Source: Tetraselmis striata (Eukaryota > Chlorophyta > Chlorodendrophyceae > Chlorodendrales > Chlorodendraceae). Taken from it: DNA of 64,000 nucleotides. The position numbers and the translations under genes were made by a program. Below, piece by piece: positions 14,390 through 24,362 of the stretch; the stretch's first letter is position 1; each line of letters starts with the position of its first letter. The notes beneath the pieces are model-generated. The model was not told where the DNA came from and made no database searches. It saw only the letters and a program-made list of their open reading frames with translations. The stretch lies in contig VCJN01000812.1 of assembly GCA_006384855.1 (NCBI GenBank), positions 62,001 through 126,000 on the forward strand, read 5' to 3'.

Positions 14390-15075
14390 TGGGTGTGGGT
14401 GTGGGTGTGGGTGTGGGTGTGTGTGTGTGCGTTTGGGTGCGGATGTGGGGGCGTGTGGGTGTGGGTGCGTGTGGGTGTGGGTCTGGATGCGTGCATGTGT
14501 GTGTCTGTGTCTGTGTCTGTGTCTGTGTCTGTGTCTGTGTCTGTGTCTGGGTGTGTGTTGGATGGGGTAGGTGGTGGTGGTGGTGGCGGTGGTGGAAGGG
14601 GAAAGGGGCACTGCTCTGCACAGCGGTTTATATGGGTGCTGAACCACCCCCCCCCCCCACCCCCCGTTCTTCAGAAGACACACACGCGCGCGCGCTCGCG
14701 CCCATATCTTCCGGCCACCGTCGGGTTGGAGCCAACATTCCGCGCGACAGCTGGGTGCGCGATGCTAGTATTTCAAGAGACGATGTGGAGCAAACGAGCT
14801 ATGTGAACCCTGTAGTCTGTGCCGCCGATAAATACCAGGGCGCGCGCCGCGCCGCGCCGAAGTTGAGCGCTGGCAGGGCGCACGCATGTCGGAGGGTCCG
14901 TTGTACTGCAAGGGTTGGTGAAGATCAGACGCAGCGGGAGGTGCGGCGTCCGCGTGAGCTGGGCATGCGCACCTGTTGGTCCAGGCTGGGCTTCGACGTG
15001 CTGTGGCACCGCCGCAAAGACGATCAGCAGCAGCAGCGCCGCGACCGCAGCCAGGGAGGTCTGGGGGGCTCGCAT
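89..15075 (-). CDS. Giant secreted LRR protein with a C-terminal array of repeated domains (partial, C-terminus off the left edge)
   Basis: Nineteen exons fit with agreeing phases: 15075-14973, 14035-13757, 13656-13481, 13379-13332, 13197-13092, 12987-12863, 12731-12660, 12560-11500, 11344-7701, 7477-7028, 6805-6296, 6234-5743, 5516-5007, 4945-4436, 4252-3740, 3604-3140, 2890-2360, 2220-1786 and 1648-89. They give about 3,860 codons with a donor at the left end, so the gene continues. The chosen ATG (15075) opens a signal peptide ([20 protein letters not shown], then AAVPQHVEA). Exon 2 is a Cys-rich PAN/Apple-like domain. Exon 3 ([10 protein letters not shown]...[13 protein letters not shown]) resembles a plant LRR N-terminal cap. 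Then come plant-type LRRs (LxxLxLxxNxLTGxLP) and a repeated-domain array. Two introns appear to use GC donors (after 4436 and 3740). Inferred role: extracellular matrix, cell wall or surface recognition. No kinase or membrane segment is visible, and the ligand is unknown. Confidence 0.85.
4640..7212 (-). repeat. Recent 1,289-bp tandem duplication inside the domain array
   Basis: The stretch from about 4.64 to 5.87 kb repeats almost base for base 1,289 bp further right (about 5.93-7.16 kb), introns included. It spans the A exon 5516-5007 (copy 6805-6296) and neighbouring B exon sequence. Exon 6234-5743 is a chimera: its first half matches exon 4945-4436 ([18 protein letters not shown]), while its second half matches exon 7477-7028 ([20 protein letters not shown]). 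The switch lies at a short shared 'ccag' near 5870. This is the product expected of one unequal crossover between two B exons. Confidence 0.85.
7701..13656 (-). other. LRR array of the giant secreted protein
   Basis: The coding part of this stretch holds a tandem array of about 24-residue leucine-rich repeats, on the order of 60 in all. It starts with short one-repeat exons (13379-13332, 13197-13092, 12987-12863, 12731-12660), then a 1,061-bp exon and a 3,644-bp exon. The consensus NxLTGxLPxxW, with frequent LCxN at the asparagine ladder, is the plant-type LRR. The short exons each end near a repeat border, as if older one-repeat exons persist at the N-terminal side while the C-terminal side became intron-free. 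Such arrays bind protein or peptide ligands in plants; the ligand here cannot be read from sequence. Confidence 0.9.
14110..14560 (-). repeat. (CA)n-rich low-complexity tract in intron 1 of the giant gene
   Basis: About 450 bp of TG/CA-rich simple sequence with interspersed TGTGGG, TGCGTG and a final run of TGTGTC repeats (plus strand). It lies in the intron between 14972 and 14036. All six frames are open by composition, so the long His/Thr- or Cys/Val-rich ORFs here are not genes. It could form Z-DNA or promote slippage. Confidence 0.9.
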
Positions 15076-15858
15076 GGCGGGGCGCTGTGCGAAGGTGCGC
15101 GTACTAAAGCGTACGTACGCGAGACGCTGGCAGCCGGGCGGCGGCGGCATGCTGCCACCTGTGCCGGCACCCGGCCAGGAGGAGCTAAGCTTGGCCAGGA
15201 GCGACAGGATCTCACACCCCCAAATTTATCAACGTGTGCGGTTCCGGCGTTGCTGCCGGGGTGTACAGCCGGGCGGCTCTGAGGCCGGGCAGCTTGTAGG
15301 TAGCGCGGGCCGATTATGCGCACTGCTCCGCTTGTTTGCCGTACTCAAACGCGGTACTTGTTACTTTCAGCATACCAGCACTCTTTCCGGCACCTGTATT
15401 ACTCCGGCGCGAGGGCTGTTCGCGACAACCTAGCACGTAGCTACGCAGCCTACAATAGTGCGTCCACTGCCCGTTGAGCGGGTCCTGCGGGCACTTGCAG
15501 CGCCTCTGGAGGACGATGCGTACTATGTGGAGGAGAAGCAGCGGGCGGCGTAGTCGTCGCTGGAGAACGCGCGTGGTATCATCGTCTTCCCACGCGGAAC
15601 GAGGGGTACGAGCACGAACATCGACGCGCTACGTGTACTCGTATCATCCGTATCCACCGCGTATCATAGAATACTATTAACTACTAGCTAAAAACGCGCT
15701 GCTGCGGTTCCGGTTGCTCTCGCGACGCGCGAGGTGATGCCCGTCCGGGCGCGTAAACATAACCCTGCCCTGGCGAAAAGAACCCACGACGCGGGCACCG
15801 GGGTTCGTCTGCTTAAATGTAGGCTTTTTCCTTCCCAGTACTTTGCGTGCATTCTCTT
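15076..15858. promoter_or_regulatory. Upstream region of the giant gene, no gene seen
   Basis: This 783-bp stretch lies between the predicted start of the giant gene and the Copia element. It must hold that gene's 5' leader and proximal promoter unless the Copia insertion displaced it. I see no clear TATA box or coding sequence. Copia inserted 783 bp upstream of the ATG, close enough to influence transcription. Confidence 0.4.
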
Positions 15859-16340
15859 TGTCGGATGGGATTGTCGAAGTGATGGCTGAGTGGCACTGTC
15901 ACTGATGGGGGGAGAGTCGGCGAGAGTCGGCGTGCACGCGTCGAATCACGTCGAGTGCCAGCAAGCAAGGTGCGAGCTGGAAAGGCAAAGGGCTGCTATG
16001 AGCCGTGGGCGATGGACGATAGGTAGTCGCTGTCGCCGTGGTGATGGCTGAGTGGCACTGTCACGAGAGAGAAAGGGTGAGTCGGAATATTTCTGGAAAA
16101 GCAGTTGACTGAATTACAAGGAGCCAAGGCTGGCAATTTATACCAGCCGACTAGGTGTCACTTAGAATGGACACCTCTCCGTCTAAGAAGGCCAAGTGGC
16201 AAAGATGCCTAGGTGCCATGCTTTGGTGCCGTACTGCTGCCATAAGGTCCAAATTAGGCACAGGTACGGCAGCCAGAAAAATGCGGATTTCACAGAGAGA
16301 AAAAGCGGATTCAGGGTACCGGGGTACCCTGGGTCCAACA
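15859..16340 (-). repeat. Copia 3' LTR (element reads on the minus strand)
   Basis: 482 bp, TGTCGG...CCAACA, about 99% identical to the copy at 30078-30559. CTCTT precedes it. Confidence 0.95.
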
Positions 16341-16347
16341 CCCCTCC

Positions 16348-19300
16348 TCATCCTGTGGAATCCCGCGGGCGCAAGACTGATGGCGGCAGAGGCGCAACAC
16401 GGGGCTCCTCGGATGACCCCATCAGGAAAGCGCGGAAACGAAGAAAGGTAGTCAGCGGCAGCGCCTTAGTGAAGAAATCGGCGAGCTGGTCTGCGGTAGG
16501 CGTGTAGTGCATGTCGATGACGCCATCTTGGCAGAGTTGGGCTGCATACTGAAACTTGAGGTCAATGTGGCGTTGCGCGCTTGTAATCATACCATGTTTC
16601 ACCTGAACGATGCACGCTTGATTGTCCTCGCATACCCGCACTGGGTCAGTGGTGGGGTGGTGGAGCTGGCGCAGAAGAACGCGAATAAACGCCAGACATT
16701 TGCATGCCATGCAGAGCGCCACGAACTCCGCCTCGGCAGTAGACAGGGCCACGCTCTTCTGAACTTGCGCGCGGTAGGCGACTGGGGTGCCATGCACCAG
16801 GGCAAGATAGCCGGTAGTGGAGCGGCGTTTGGGCACGAAGGTTGCCCAGTCAGCGTCCACAAAAAAGAGGAAGTCAGGTGCCTCGTTGTCCAGTTGCTTC
16901 CGGAAAATGAGGCCATGGTTGGGGGTGCCCTTGAGGTAGCGCAGCACTGATACGGCGATCTGCCAGTGACGCTCGGTGGGGGACGCCATGTAGGCGCACA
17001 GGCGGCCGACCACGAACGCAATGTCCGGGCGTGATGCCACAGCCAGCCAGATAAGGCTACCAACAAGATTGGGATAGGGAAAGAGTTTGGTGTCGAGGGG
17101 CGTGCATGTAGGGTCATGAAAATCGGTATCCGGTGTGCAGGGTAGGCGGCGAGGCGCGCATGCCGCCATGTTGAAGGTAGTCAAGATGTCGTTGATGTAC
17201 TTCTCCTGATGGAGGTGGAGCACGCCTCCCGGCTTGCGATCAATGGCCATGCCAAGAAGCCAGGTGCATAGGCCGTCAGTAGGTGCATCAAACGTAGAGA
17301 AGAGAGAAGTCTGAAAACGCTCCCGGATGTCGGACGACGGGGAGGCAGCCAGCATGATGTCATCGACGTAGACGCATAGGATGGCCAGCAGCGATTTATC
17401 GACTGCGAGCAGCGTCCATACGCCTGGATCGCACTCGGAGCTGACGAAGCCGAAGTCACGGAGAAAAGAAGAAAAGCGCAGAAACCACGCCTTGGGTGCC
17501 TGCGGCAGGCCATAGAGTGCTTTAACGAGTTTCCAAGCCTGATTTTTGCGGCCGTAGCCGGGGGGGGGGGGGGGGGGGGGGGGTAGACGTAGACATCTTC
17601 ATCGAGGTTAGCGTTGAGGAAAGCACAGGTGACGTCGAACTGGTACAGCTCCCAGTCAAGTTGAACTGCGAGAGCAATAGTGGTGCGCAAGGCGATGAAG
17701 CTGACGACTGGGGCATAGGTCTTAGTGTCATCATAGTTCTCGCCGGCAGTAAGTTGATCGCCGCGGACAACCACTCTGGCCTTGCGCTTGATGAGGTTGC
17801 CATCCTTGTCTTGTTTCTCCGCAAAGGCCCACGCCGTCTGTATGATGATTGTTGATGGGTTGTCACAGCGAAGGTCAGGAATGCTGATCCAAACAAAGGT
17901 CTCCATCTTGGTGATAGAGGCGATCTCTCGGTCCATGGACTGTTTCCAGTCATCGGGGTGATTGCTGGAGATGGCCTCCTTGTAGTTGCGCGGCGCCTTG
18001 GACACGCGGACAGTGGGTGCTGGCAGGGCGAGGGCGGCCATCTGCGCCGGGTAGGGGCGCACAACCTCCGCGATGGCGGATGCTACCAGCTTGGGGTGGT
18101 AGTCGCTAAGGTCGACATAAGGAGAAGATATGTGCGCTGATCCACTGGAGTGAGGAGTTGGCAGTGCTGTGGCGTCCCCCACCTGATGACGCGGAAGATA
18201 CGTCCCTTCTGGCTGCGGAGGTGGGGGCCCTCCTGCGCGGAGGCAAGCGCCGCTGACGGCGGCATGGGTGGCGGCATGGGAGGTGGCGCGTGGGGCCCCT
18301 CCTGCTGGTCCAAGGGTTGCGGCTCATCCATCAGGTGGTCATCGTCGGGGAGCTGGAAGACTGGCATAGAGAGCGCCGGTGTGCTGGAGAAGGGTCGTGT
18401 CACCTCATCAAAGATGACATCGCGTGTAACCGTTTCGCGCCTGGTAGCCGGGTTGTATATGCGGTAGCCGGCGGAGTCCTCATGGTGGCCAACGTAGATG
18501 CCCGGCCAGGATTTAGGTGTCATTTTTCCCTTGGCTGCCCGCATAGTCACAGGTATGTTGACCCAGGCCACACAGCCGAAAACATGCAGGTTGGCGAGGT
18601 CGGGCTTGCGACCGGTCATCAGCGTGTAAGGTATTGCGTTGACGGACGAGCTCCACTGGCGGTTGCAGAGATAGACGGCGTGAAGATACGCCCAGTCCCA
18701 GAAGGTGCGGTCGAGGCCGGCGTGGAGAAGCGTGGCTTGGGCACACTCACCGATAGTGCGGAAAGAGCGCTCCGCCAGGCCTGCCTGATGATGAGAGTGG
18801 GATGCGGTAAACTCCAGCGCGATGTTGAGGTCTGCACATGCTTGACGAAACGGAGAGCCGGTATAAACCGCGCTGCGATCGGCACGTATGCGTTGAACGG
18901 TGTGACCCATGCCGAGAACCGCCGCATGAAGTTGATGGACGGCGCGGACGGCCTCGTCCTTGGTGCGCATGGTGATCGCTACCTTTACTCCAGTGTAGGA
19001 ATCCACCGCGCCGAAAACATGCTGCGCGCCAGTCCTTGACCGACGGACAAGGTCCCTTCCAGTCGTCGATGACCACGAGCATGTATGGTGCCTCCGCGCG
19101 TGGGGAGGGCTGACGGTTGACTGACTGCTAGTGGGATTTGGCCTGAATGCACGCTGGGCATATGGCCTCCGGGGCAGATCCGAGTTTCGGGATGCCGATG
19201 GCATGTTGTTGGGTGAGCTCCATGTGGCGCGCGCAGCGATGACCAAGTCGAAGATGCCACAGGGAGTAGGAGGCCGTTGGAGATGGCAGTGCCATGACCC

Positions 19301-19740
19301 CATGAGACGGATCGCGGATGGGAAGGAGCTTGATGCCGTACAGGCCTGTGGTGCCGGGGTAGGGCTGAAGGTGGATGACTGCACCATCTGGGGTGATCAT
19401 GCTGTTGAGGAGGCGGCTGAAGTAGAAAGAGTAGCCCTGCTTGCTGAGTTGATGGGTGCTGAGGAGGCGGCTGATGTTGGTGAGACCGACACTGGAGGTG
19501 ATGTCAGGAGTATGGTAACAGTCTCGTGCCACAATGGTATGTGGCCTGCCTGTGATGTCTAGTGTTGGCGCCAGCGTGGTGCCGATGCCGACTGCCGGTT
19601 GCCCGAAACCGCCCACCAGAAATTGCTCCGCCGCAGGAATGTCCATGTAGTAGATGTAGTCGGTGCGGTGGGCATTGACGTGAGAGGATGCTCCCGAGTC
19701 GATGAGTACCCATGCTTCGCCATCGCTGGTGATGAGGGTG
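16348..19740 (-). other. Copia pol: protease, integrase, reverse transcriptase, RNase H
   Basis: In minus-strand order: a protease with the DSG motif (WVLIDSGASSHV, near 19700); the GAG-pre-integrase zinc-binding region (LWHLRLGHR...CPACIQAK, about 19280-19130); the integrase core (FGAVDSYTGVKVAI, about 18990, then IRADRSAVYTG and HQAGLAERSFRT); reverse transcriptase (NYDDTKTYAPVVSFIALR, YQFDVTCAFLNANL, about 17740-17590); and RNase H (SRPDIAFVVGRL...VALSTAEAEFVAL, about 17040-16720). This is the standard Ty1/copia order. The region is broken by several interruptions, and a long G run lies inside it near 17563-17583. Confidence 0.9.
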
Positions 19741-19789
19741 CCGTATGACGTGTGGCAGACAGTGATGACGGCTGGGGAAGGGGCGGCGC

Positions 19790-20760
19790 CCGAGACAGCC
19801 TTGATGTAGTTGCGCATGACGTTGAGATCGATGACCCCGCCGAGAAGTTTGCGCAGTGTCGCCTCAGAAAGGTGAGATGTGGGCAGATCATCCAAGGTGA
19901 AGCCCATGGCGCGAGCGCGTAGAGCTGCAGGGGGCTCGCACCATCTGCCGTTGTCCGCCCAGGACCAGGGGCCATCATGTTCGTAGACCATGCCAGTGCC
20001 CGGCTGACCGTTGGTTTGCATGCGAAAAGCGTATGAGCCGGGGCGGGCGACGAACTTCGGAAAGTAGTCAGTTGTCACCACTGGAGTAAAGTGGGGGAAT
20101 TCGGATATACAGAGGTCCCACGCGCAGGGGCCGGGGTCGGTGAGCTCGATGGCGTTGATGTTGTTGATGTAGTCCTGAACGTCGGTTTGCGAAGCGATAT
20201 TGGTCCACAGGAGGGTGTCGCGGTGAGCCGCCGAGCCGCAGGCGGTCGCACGCATGCTGTTGCCGGTGCCAAGTGAGGAGAGTATCTCAGGGAAGTCCAG
20301 CGCGCCTGGAACATTCTCCACAATGTAGCGCACCGGTGTGGGCTGTGTAGTCAGGTAGAAACGGATGAAACTGATGACGGAAGCAAAGGCCCGAGAGCGA
20401 TGGTCCTGCCAGCCAAGGCGTGAGCCAGCGCGCGACCATGGTTGACACGGTGGGCCTGACACGATGAGGGTGACCGGGCGCAGGGTCTCCAGCTCCGCGA
20501 TAGTGATGTTGTTGACGTCCATGGGGGTCCTGGCATGACAGTCCTGAAATGCTGAAGGGGGCAGACGGTCCGGGTACTTGTCGCTGATGACATGTAGGCG
20601 ATGCGTCCACATAGTACGAGCCTCGGGCGACGGGTCGGCGCCGGTGATCTTGTGGATGGTGAAGCCGTATTCTACCAGAGCCTCTACTTCAGATGCCGAT
20701 GGGCCATGGCATGGCGAAAAGAGATGGTCGATGACCAGAGAGGTTGGCAGCGGGAGGATT
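19790..20760 (-). other. Cytosine-5 DNA methyltransferase domain inside the Copia polyprotein
   Basis: Read on the minus strand, the C5-methyltransferase motifs occur in the family's order. Motif I-like VIDHLFSPCHG (about 20745-20690) would bind S-adenosylmethionine. Motif IV is SGPPCQPWSRAG, with the catalytic Pro-Cys (about 20460). Motif VI is ENVPG (about 20325), motif VIII-like SAAHRDTLLWTN (about 20230), and a motif X-like LGGVIDLNVMRNYI (about 19850-19805) closes it. The SAAHR...W.N spacing and the short N-terminal part recall the DNMT3 group more than bacterial Dcm. It lies after gag and before the protease, in frame with both neighbours over this stretch. Known role of the family: methylation of cytosine C5 in DNA. 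Whether this copy ever acted is unknown. Confidence 0.85.
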
Positions 20761-21766
20761 GGCGCAGCGGTGAGGAGCGGTAGTGTTGGTGGCGGGTCGC
20801 CACGTAGGGCGCCTTGCTCCGCATGAAGAATGTGGGATGCCAACGCCGCCGAGGCGGGAAATGTGGGTGAAGTGAGGCATAGGGGTTGGGCTGGGGTGGG
20901 GACGGGGTGGGGACGTTGCCAGTTGATGTCGAATAGGTGGATGGGGGGATCGAGGGAGTAGGGATGGGAGTAAACGTTCCAGCGGGGGGGGGGGGGGGGT
21001 GTCGGGGGTATCGAAGATTGGGAAGGCGTCGGGGTGAGGGCGGGAGCGGTGAACATGCCATGAGTGTGAGAACGGGGACTCGAAGTCGGCATAAGAGTCG
21101 GAGTAGGGGACGTGCCAGGGGTCATGTATGTCATCCTCCGCGCTGTCCTCGCCCTCCCCCTCCTGTCACTGTGAGATTCAGATGTGACGTAAATGTGCCC
21201 TACTGGTGACGAACGACGACATACGGGGACGATACGGGACGGACGAGGGACGTGGATTTCATACCCAGTAGCGACGACTATCGCGCGCGACCTGTAAAGT
21301 ACTATATGAATTTCTCGTTTCCATAATTTCATCAAATTGATATGCGCACGCGGGCTCGCGTGTCGCCCGCCGACGCGGAGCACCCGGGCTAAGTACAGGC
21401 GGATGTACGCACTCATTGCACATCGCCGCACATCGCTGACCGCACATCGCTGACCGCTGACCCCGCGGTGTGCCGCGATGTGCGGCACGACGGGCGGAGG
21501 TGTGGGCGGATGTAGGTGGTACGGTAGGTGGTAGGCGGTAGGTGGTGTTCGTAGGTGCGCGTTTTAATGCAGCCGCCCTAACTGCTGATGATTGTGTAAC
21601 GCCCCAGCACGCGCATGAAGTACGGGGTCGCCTCACGGTCACCGCCGCTCACCGTTGAATCAAGCGCGGACAGCTGCGCACTCGCATCTGTGTTGCCTGC
21701 CGGTGGTGGGTTACATCCACCCCAACTCTCAACCCCCCCCCCCGCCCCCCGCGCGCGGCAGCAGGC

Positions 21767-22183
21767 ATGCCGGCAAAGGGATGGATAGCGAGTGTGTCGA
21801 AGGATGGCGTGTACACATGCAAGCACTGCCACGGCATCGTGACGGGTAGTAGTGAAAGGACGGCGCGAGAGCGGCACTTCCGGAAATACCCGAACTGTAG
21901 CCACTCGTTGAAGCGTGCGGCTAAGTTGCGCCGCAAGGCCGCCTTATCACAAGCAGCAGCAGCAGGGGCGGCAGCAGCAGCAGCAGCAACAGCAGCAACA
22001 AGCGCGGCAGCAGGAGTAGCTGCAGCCGTCGGAAACGGCCCGCCGGCGCCGGTCTCGGACGACGGCGGCTCGAAGGTGGACGATGTGATGGGCGTGGGGG
22101 AGGACCCCGTTGGCGAAGACGGTATGGACATCGACGCGCCTGCGCGGCCGCCGGCGGGCGTCGAACCCGCGATGAGGGCGTGA
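21767..22183 (+). CDS. BED-like zinc-finger protein of the CACTA transposon
   Basis: 138 codons from ATG 21767. The N-terminal third contains YTCKHCHGIVTG followed by RERHFRKYPNC, a C-x2-C...H-x-C arrangement like BED fingers that bind DNA in transposases. A basic stretch (LKRAAKLRRKAAL) follows, then an alanine run encoded by a GCA/GCN microsatellite (about 21950-22020) and an acidic tail. Copy 2 (58411-58827) has the same protein with about three substitutions. The Tudor-like ORF overlaps its stop in another frame, so the two may be joined by an unseen intron. Inferred role: recognition of the transposon ends. Confidence 0.55.
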   Translation: MPAKGWIASVSKDGVYTCKHCHGIVTGSSERTARERHFRKYPNCSHSLKRAAKLRRKAALSQAAAAGAAAAAAATAATSAAAGVAAAVGNGPPAPVSDDGGSKVDDVMGVGEDPVGEDGMDIDAPARPPAGVEPAMRA

Positions 22184-22365
22184 TATGGAAAGGCGATCCC
22201 GGCGACTTCTACATGAAGGTCATCGCCAAGAAGTTCCGGGGAGTATGGCACTACGGCGTGATAACCGGCGTCGTTACCGAGTGGGTGTTGGAGGACTACG
22301 GCGGGGCGACCCAGTGGCGCGCTGTTTTCGAGGACGGTGACATTGTGGACCTTCTGCGTTCAGAG
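22180..22365 (+). CDS. Tudor/agenet-like chromatin-reader segment of the CACTA transposon
   Basis: The reading DFYMKVIAKKFRGVWHYG, then TQWRAVFEDGDIVDLLRSE, has the K-F-G-x-W-Y-G...W-x-V-x-[FY]-EDGD-x-x-D-L-x-x-E pattern common in Tudor/agenet-like domains of plant and algal chromatin proteins and mobile elements. It stops at a good donor (GAG|GTGAGT, 22365/22366). A likely acceptor lies near 22450, before VVEAMAAAQEHP. No clear ATG of its own is seen, so it is probably an internal exon. The same segment is at 58824-59009. Confidence 0.5.
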
Positions 22366-22626
22366 GTGAGTGGGCCCGGCCTGCGTGCTGGTGGCACCAC
22401 TCAACTGCGGTTGTATGGAATCACACGCACCCACCCGGTCGGCGTGGCAGGTTGTGGAGGCTATGGCGGCTGCCCAGGAGCACCCCACTGTGGATGCGGA
22501 CGGGGAGGCTCGCTTGGTAACCGTCCATCAAGGCGATGACTTGTCCAGTGAATCACGCGCCTTGCCCGGCGTGCGTTCAACACAACCCGGCTGGCGGAGG
22601 CCAAGCAGAACACTGGCTGCCATGGC

Positions 22627-23165
22627 GTGTGCCATGTGCATGTGGTCCTGGGCTATGTCAGCATGATCAACCTCTTCCCCCTCGCGCCGTTCCACCTGTT
22701 TTTTTTTGGCTTGGGAAGGGACTTCTGGAGGAAATTTGTCACCGTGCAGGGCCACATTGGATTCCGAGCTATGAAGCAGGAAGACCGGCGCCAGGCTTTA
22801 GTCCCGATACCCAGCAACTTTGAACGCGGGTTGCGCCCTTCGTTTGCAGTGTCCAAGAATCGAAAGGTAACCCCCCCCCCCCCCCCCCGGGCGTGGGCGT
22901 GGGCGTGGGCGTGGGCGTGACGGCATTCCCCTCCATGACTGCAGGGTCAGGCAAGGTGACGGTGCAGTCCGGCTGGGTCATGGAGGACTGCTTGCACCAC
23001 ATGGAAACGTTTTCCATTCTTAACGCCGGTCCGCTGCTCGAGGAGGCCCGGGTGAAGGCGATCATGACCGAGAAGGAGCTTCGCGTCCCTAGGCGGTGCT
23101 TGGGCACATGTACAAGCGCATGCAAGGAGCTGCGTGGTTCGTCACGCGGTGGGGGTTGCAGAATG
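22627..23165 (+). CDS. Transposase-like ORF of the CACTA element
   Basis: The frame from 22627 reads VLGYVSMINLFPLAP then FHLFFFGLGRDFWRKFV, a P-x-H-L...LG...FW pattern like the middle of Tnp2-type and related transposases; I cannot name catalytic residues with certainty. A run of 18 C begins just after the sequence AAG|GTAA (22867). Possible splicing from there to an acceptor before GTGACGGTGCAGTCC would remove it. In copy 2 the run is 19 C and the frame reads straight through (59271-59816). The frame changes again near 23090 (MYKRMQGAAWFVTRWGL continues in another frame). Exon structure is therefore uncertain, or both copies are damaged. Confidence 0.4.
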
Positions 23166-23243
23166 TGGTGACGGAGGAGGACGGCCCCGAGCGCAAGGCG
23201 CAGGTGAACGCGCTCACTAGGGAGGGGAGGACTCGATACCCCG

Positions 23244-23410
23244 CGCGGCGCCAAGGCGCGGCGGCCGGGGCAGCGCGGCGCCAAGGCGCGGCGGCCGGGG
23301 CAGCGCGGCGCCAAGGCGCGGCGGCCGGGGCAGCGCGGCGCCAAGGCGCGGCGGCCGGGGCAGCGCGGCGCCAAGGCGCGGCGGCCGGGGCAGCGCGGCG
23401 CCAAGACAGC
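23244..23410 (+). repeat. 30-bp GC-rich minisatellite in CACTA copy 1
   Basis: About five copies of a 30-bp unit (gcgcggcgccaaggcgcggc plus ggccggggca). In one frame each unit encodes a ten-residue RRQGAAAGAA repeat. Copy 2 of the transposon has about eleven such units plus 31-bp variants. Confidence 0.95.
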
Positions 23411-24362
23411 GCATACAGCGGAATCGGCGGAAAGGGATGCATTACAAGCTGTGGACGGCAGCCGCTGAAAACTATGCGGTCATGCCGCAACAACCCCAGC
23501 ACTGGCTTCTGGATACCTCTGATCTGGCTGACGGCGGCGGGCTGCGGGATGCAGGGCCGCATGACTGAGGTGGCGGTGCTGGTGAGCCCGCAGAGTCTGC
23601 ATGCGGCGGAGGCGGCGCAGCCGCATAGGCACTAGACAATGCTCTGAAGCGAGCCCCAATTGTCTGCCCAGCGCCTGCCCCAATGTAACGCACCAGCTTG
23701 GCAGCAATTGGCAGCTCTTTTGCCCCCCCCCCCCTCCACCCCACAGACACACTACCAATACCAGTTTCTCATCCCGGCGGGCAGTTGATGCGTATACCCA
23801 GGCTTGTGCGTACGCGGTGCGGGGGGGGGGGGGGGGGGGGGGATCACTATAGCTAAGCTAGTGATGTGAGATATGAGTGCAGCAACAGATATTGTGCAAG
23901 ATATAATACGATGGCATGCAAGCGGGTCCCCGCTCTTCCACAATCATTGGCCCTTCTCCCTCTTGCCCCGCCCCCGGTGCCCTTTAGCTGCTCTCAGCAT
24001 CCCGAGTGGGATGGGCGGGGCAGCGGTTGCTACCGAGTGAGGCGTAGCATCGTTTGCAGTAGCAACGCAGCCTTTCCGGTGTGACGCCGCCTGGATGTAA
24101 CCCAGCAGTACGCGCAAAGTGCAAGTGCAAGCTGCTGATGGCGGGGATCCCGCGCGGGGGGGGGGGGGGGGGGGGGGGGGGGCAGCGGCTGTGGGATAGG
24201 CGCGGCAGCGGTTGCTACAGAGTGAGGCGTCGCATTGTTTGCAGTAGCAACGCAGCCTTTCCGGTTGCATAGTGTGACGCAGCCTGGATGTAACCCAGCA
24301 GTACGCGCAAAGTGCAAGTGTTACACGTCCGTGTGCCCCACCCAATGACATTGCGCCCGACC

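Noticed and set aside
14121-15282. Several long plus and minus ORFs rich in Cys/Val or His/Thr
   Set aside because: They are translations of the (CA)n/(TG)n tract in intron 1; every frame is open by composition.
23244-23410. CRISPR-like regular repeat
   Set aside because: The repeats are head-to-tail without spacers in a eukaryotic transposon.
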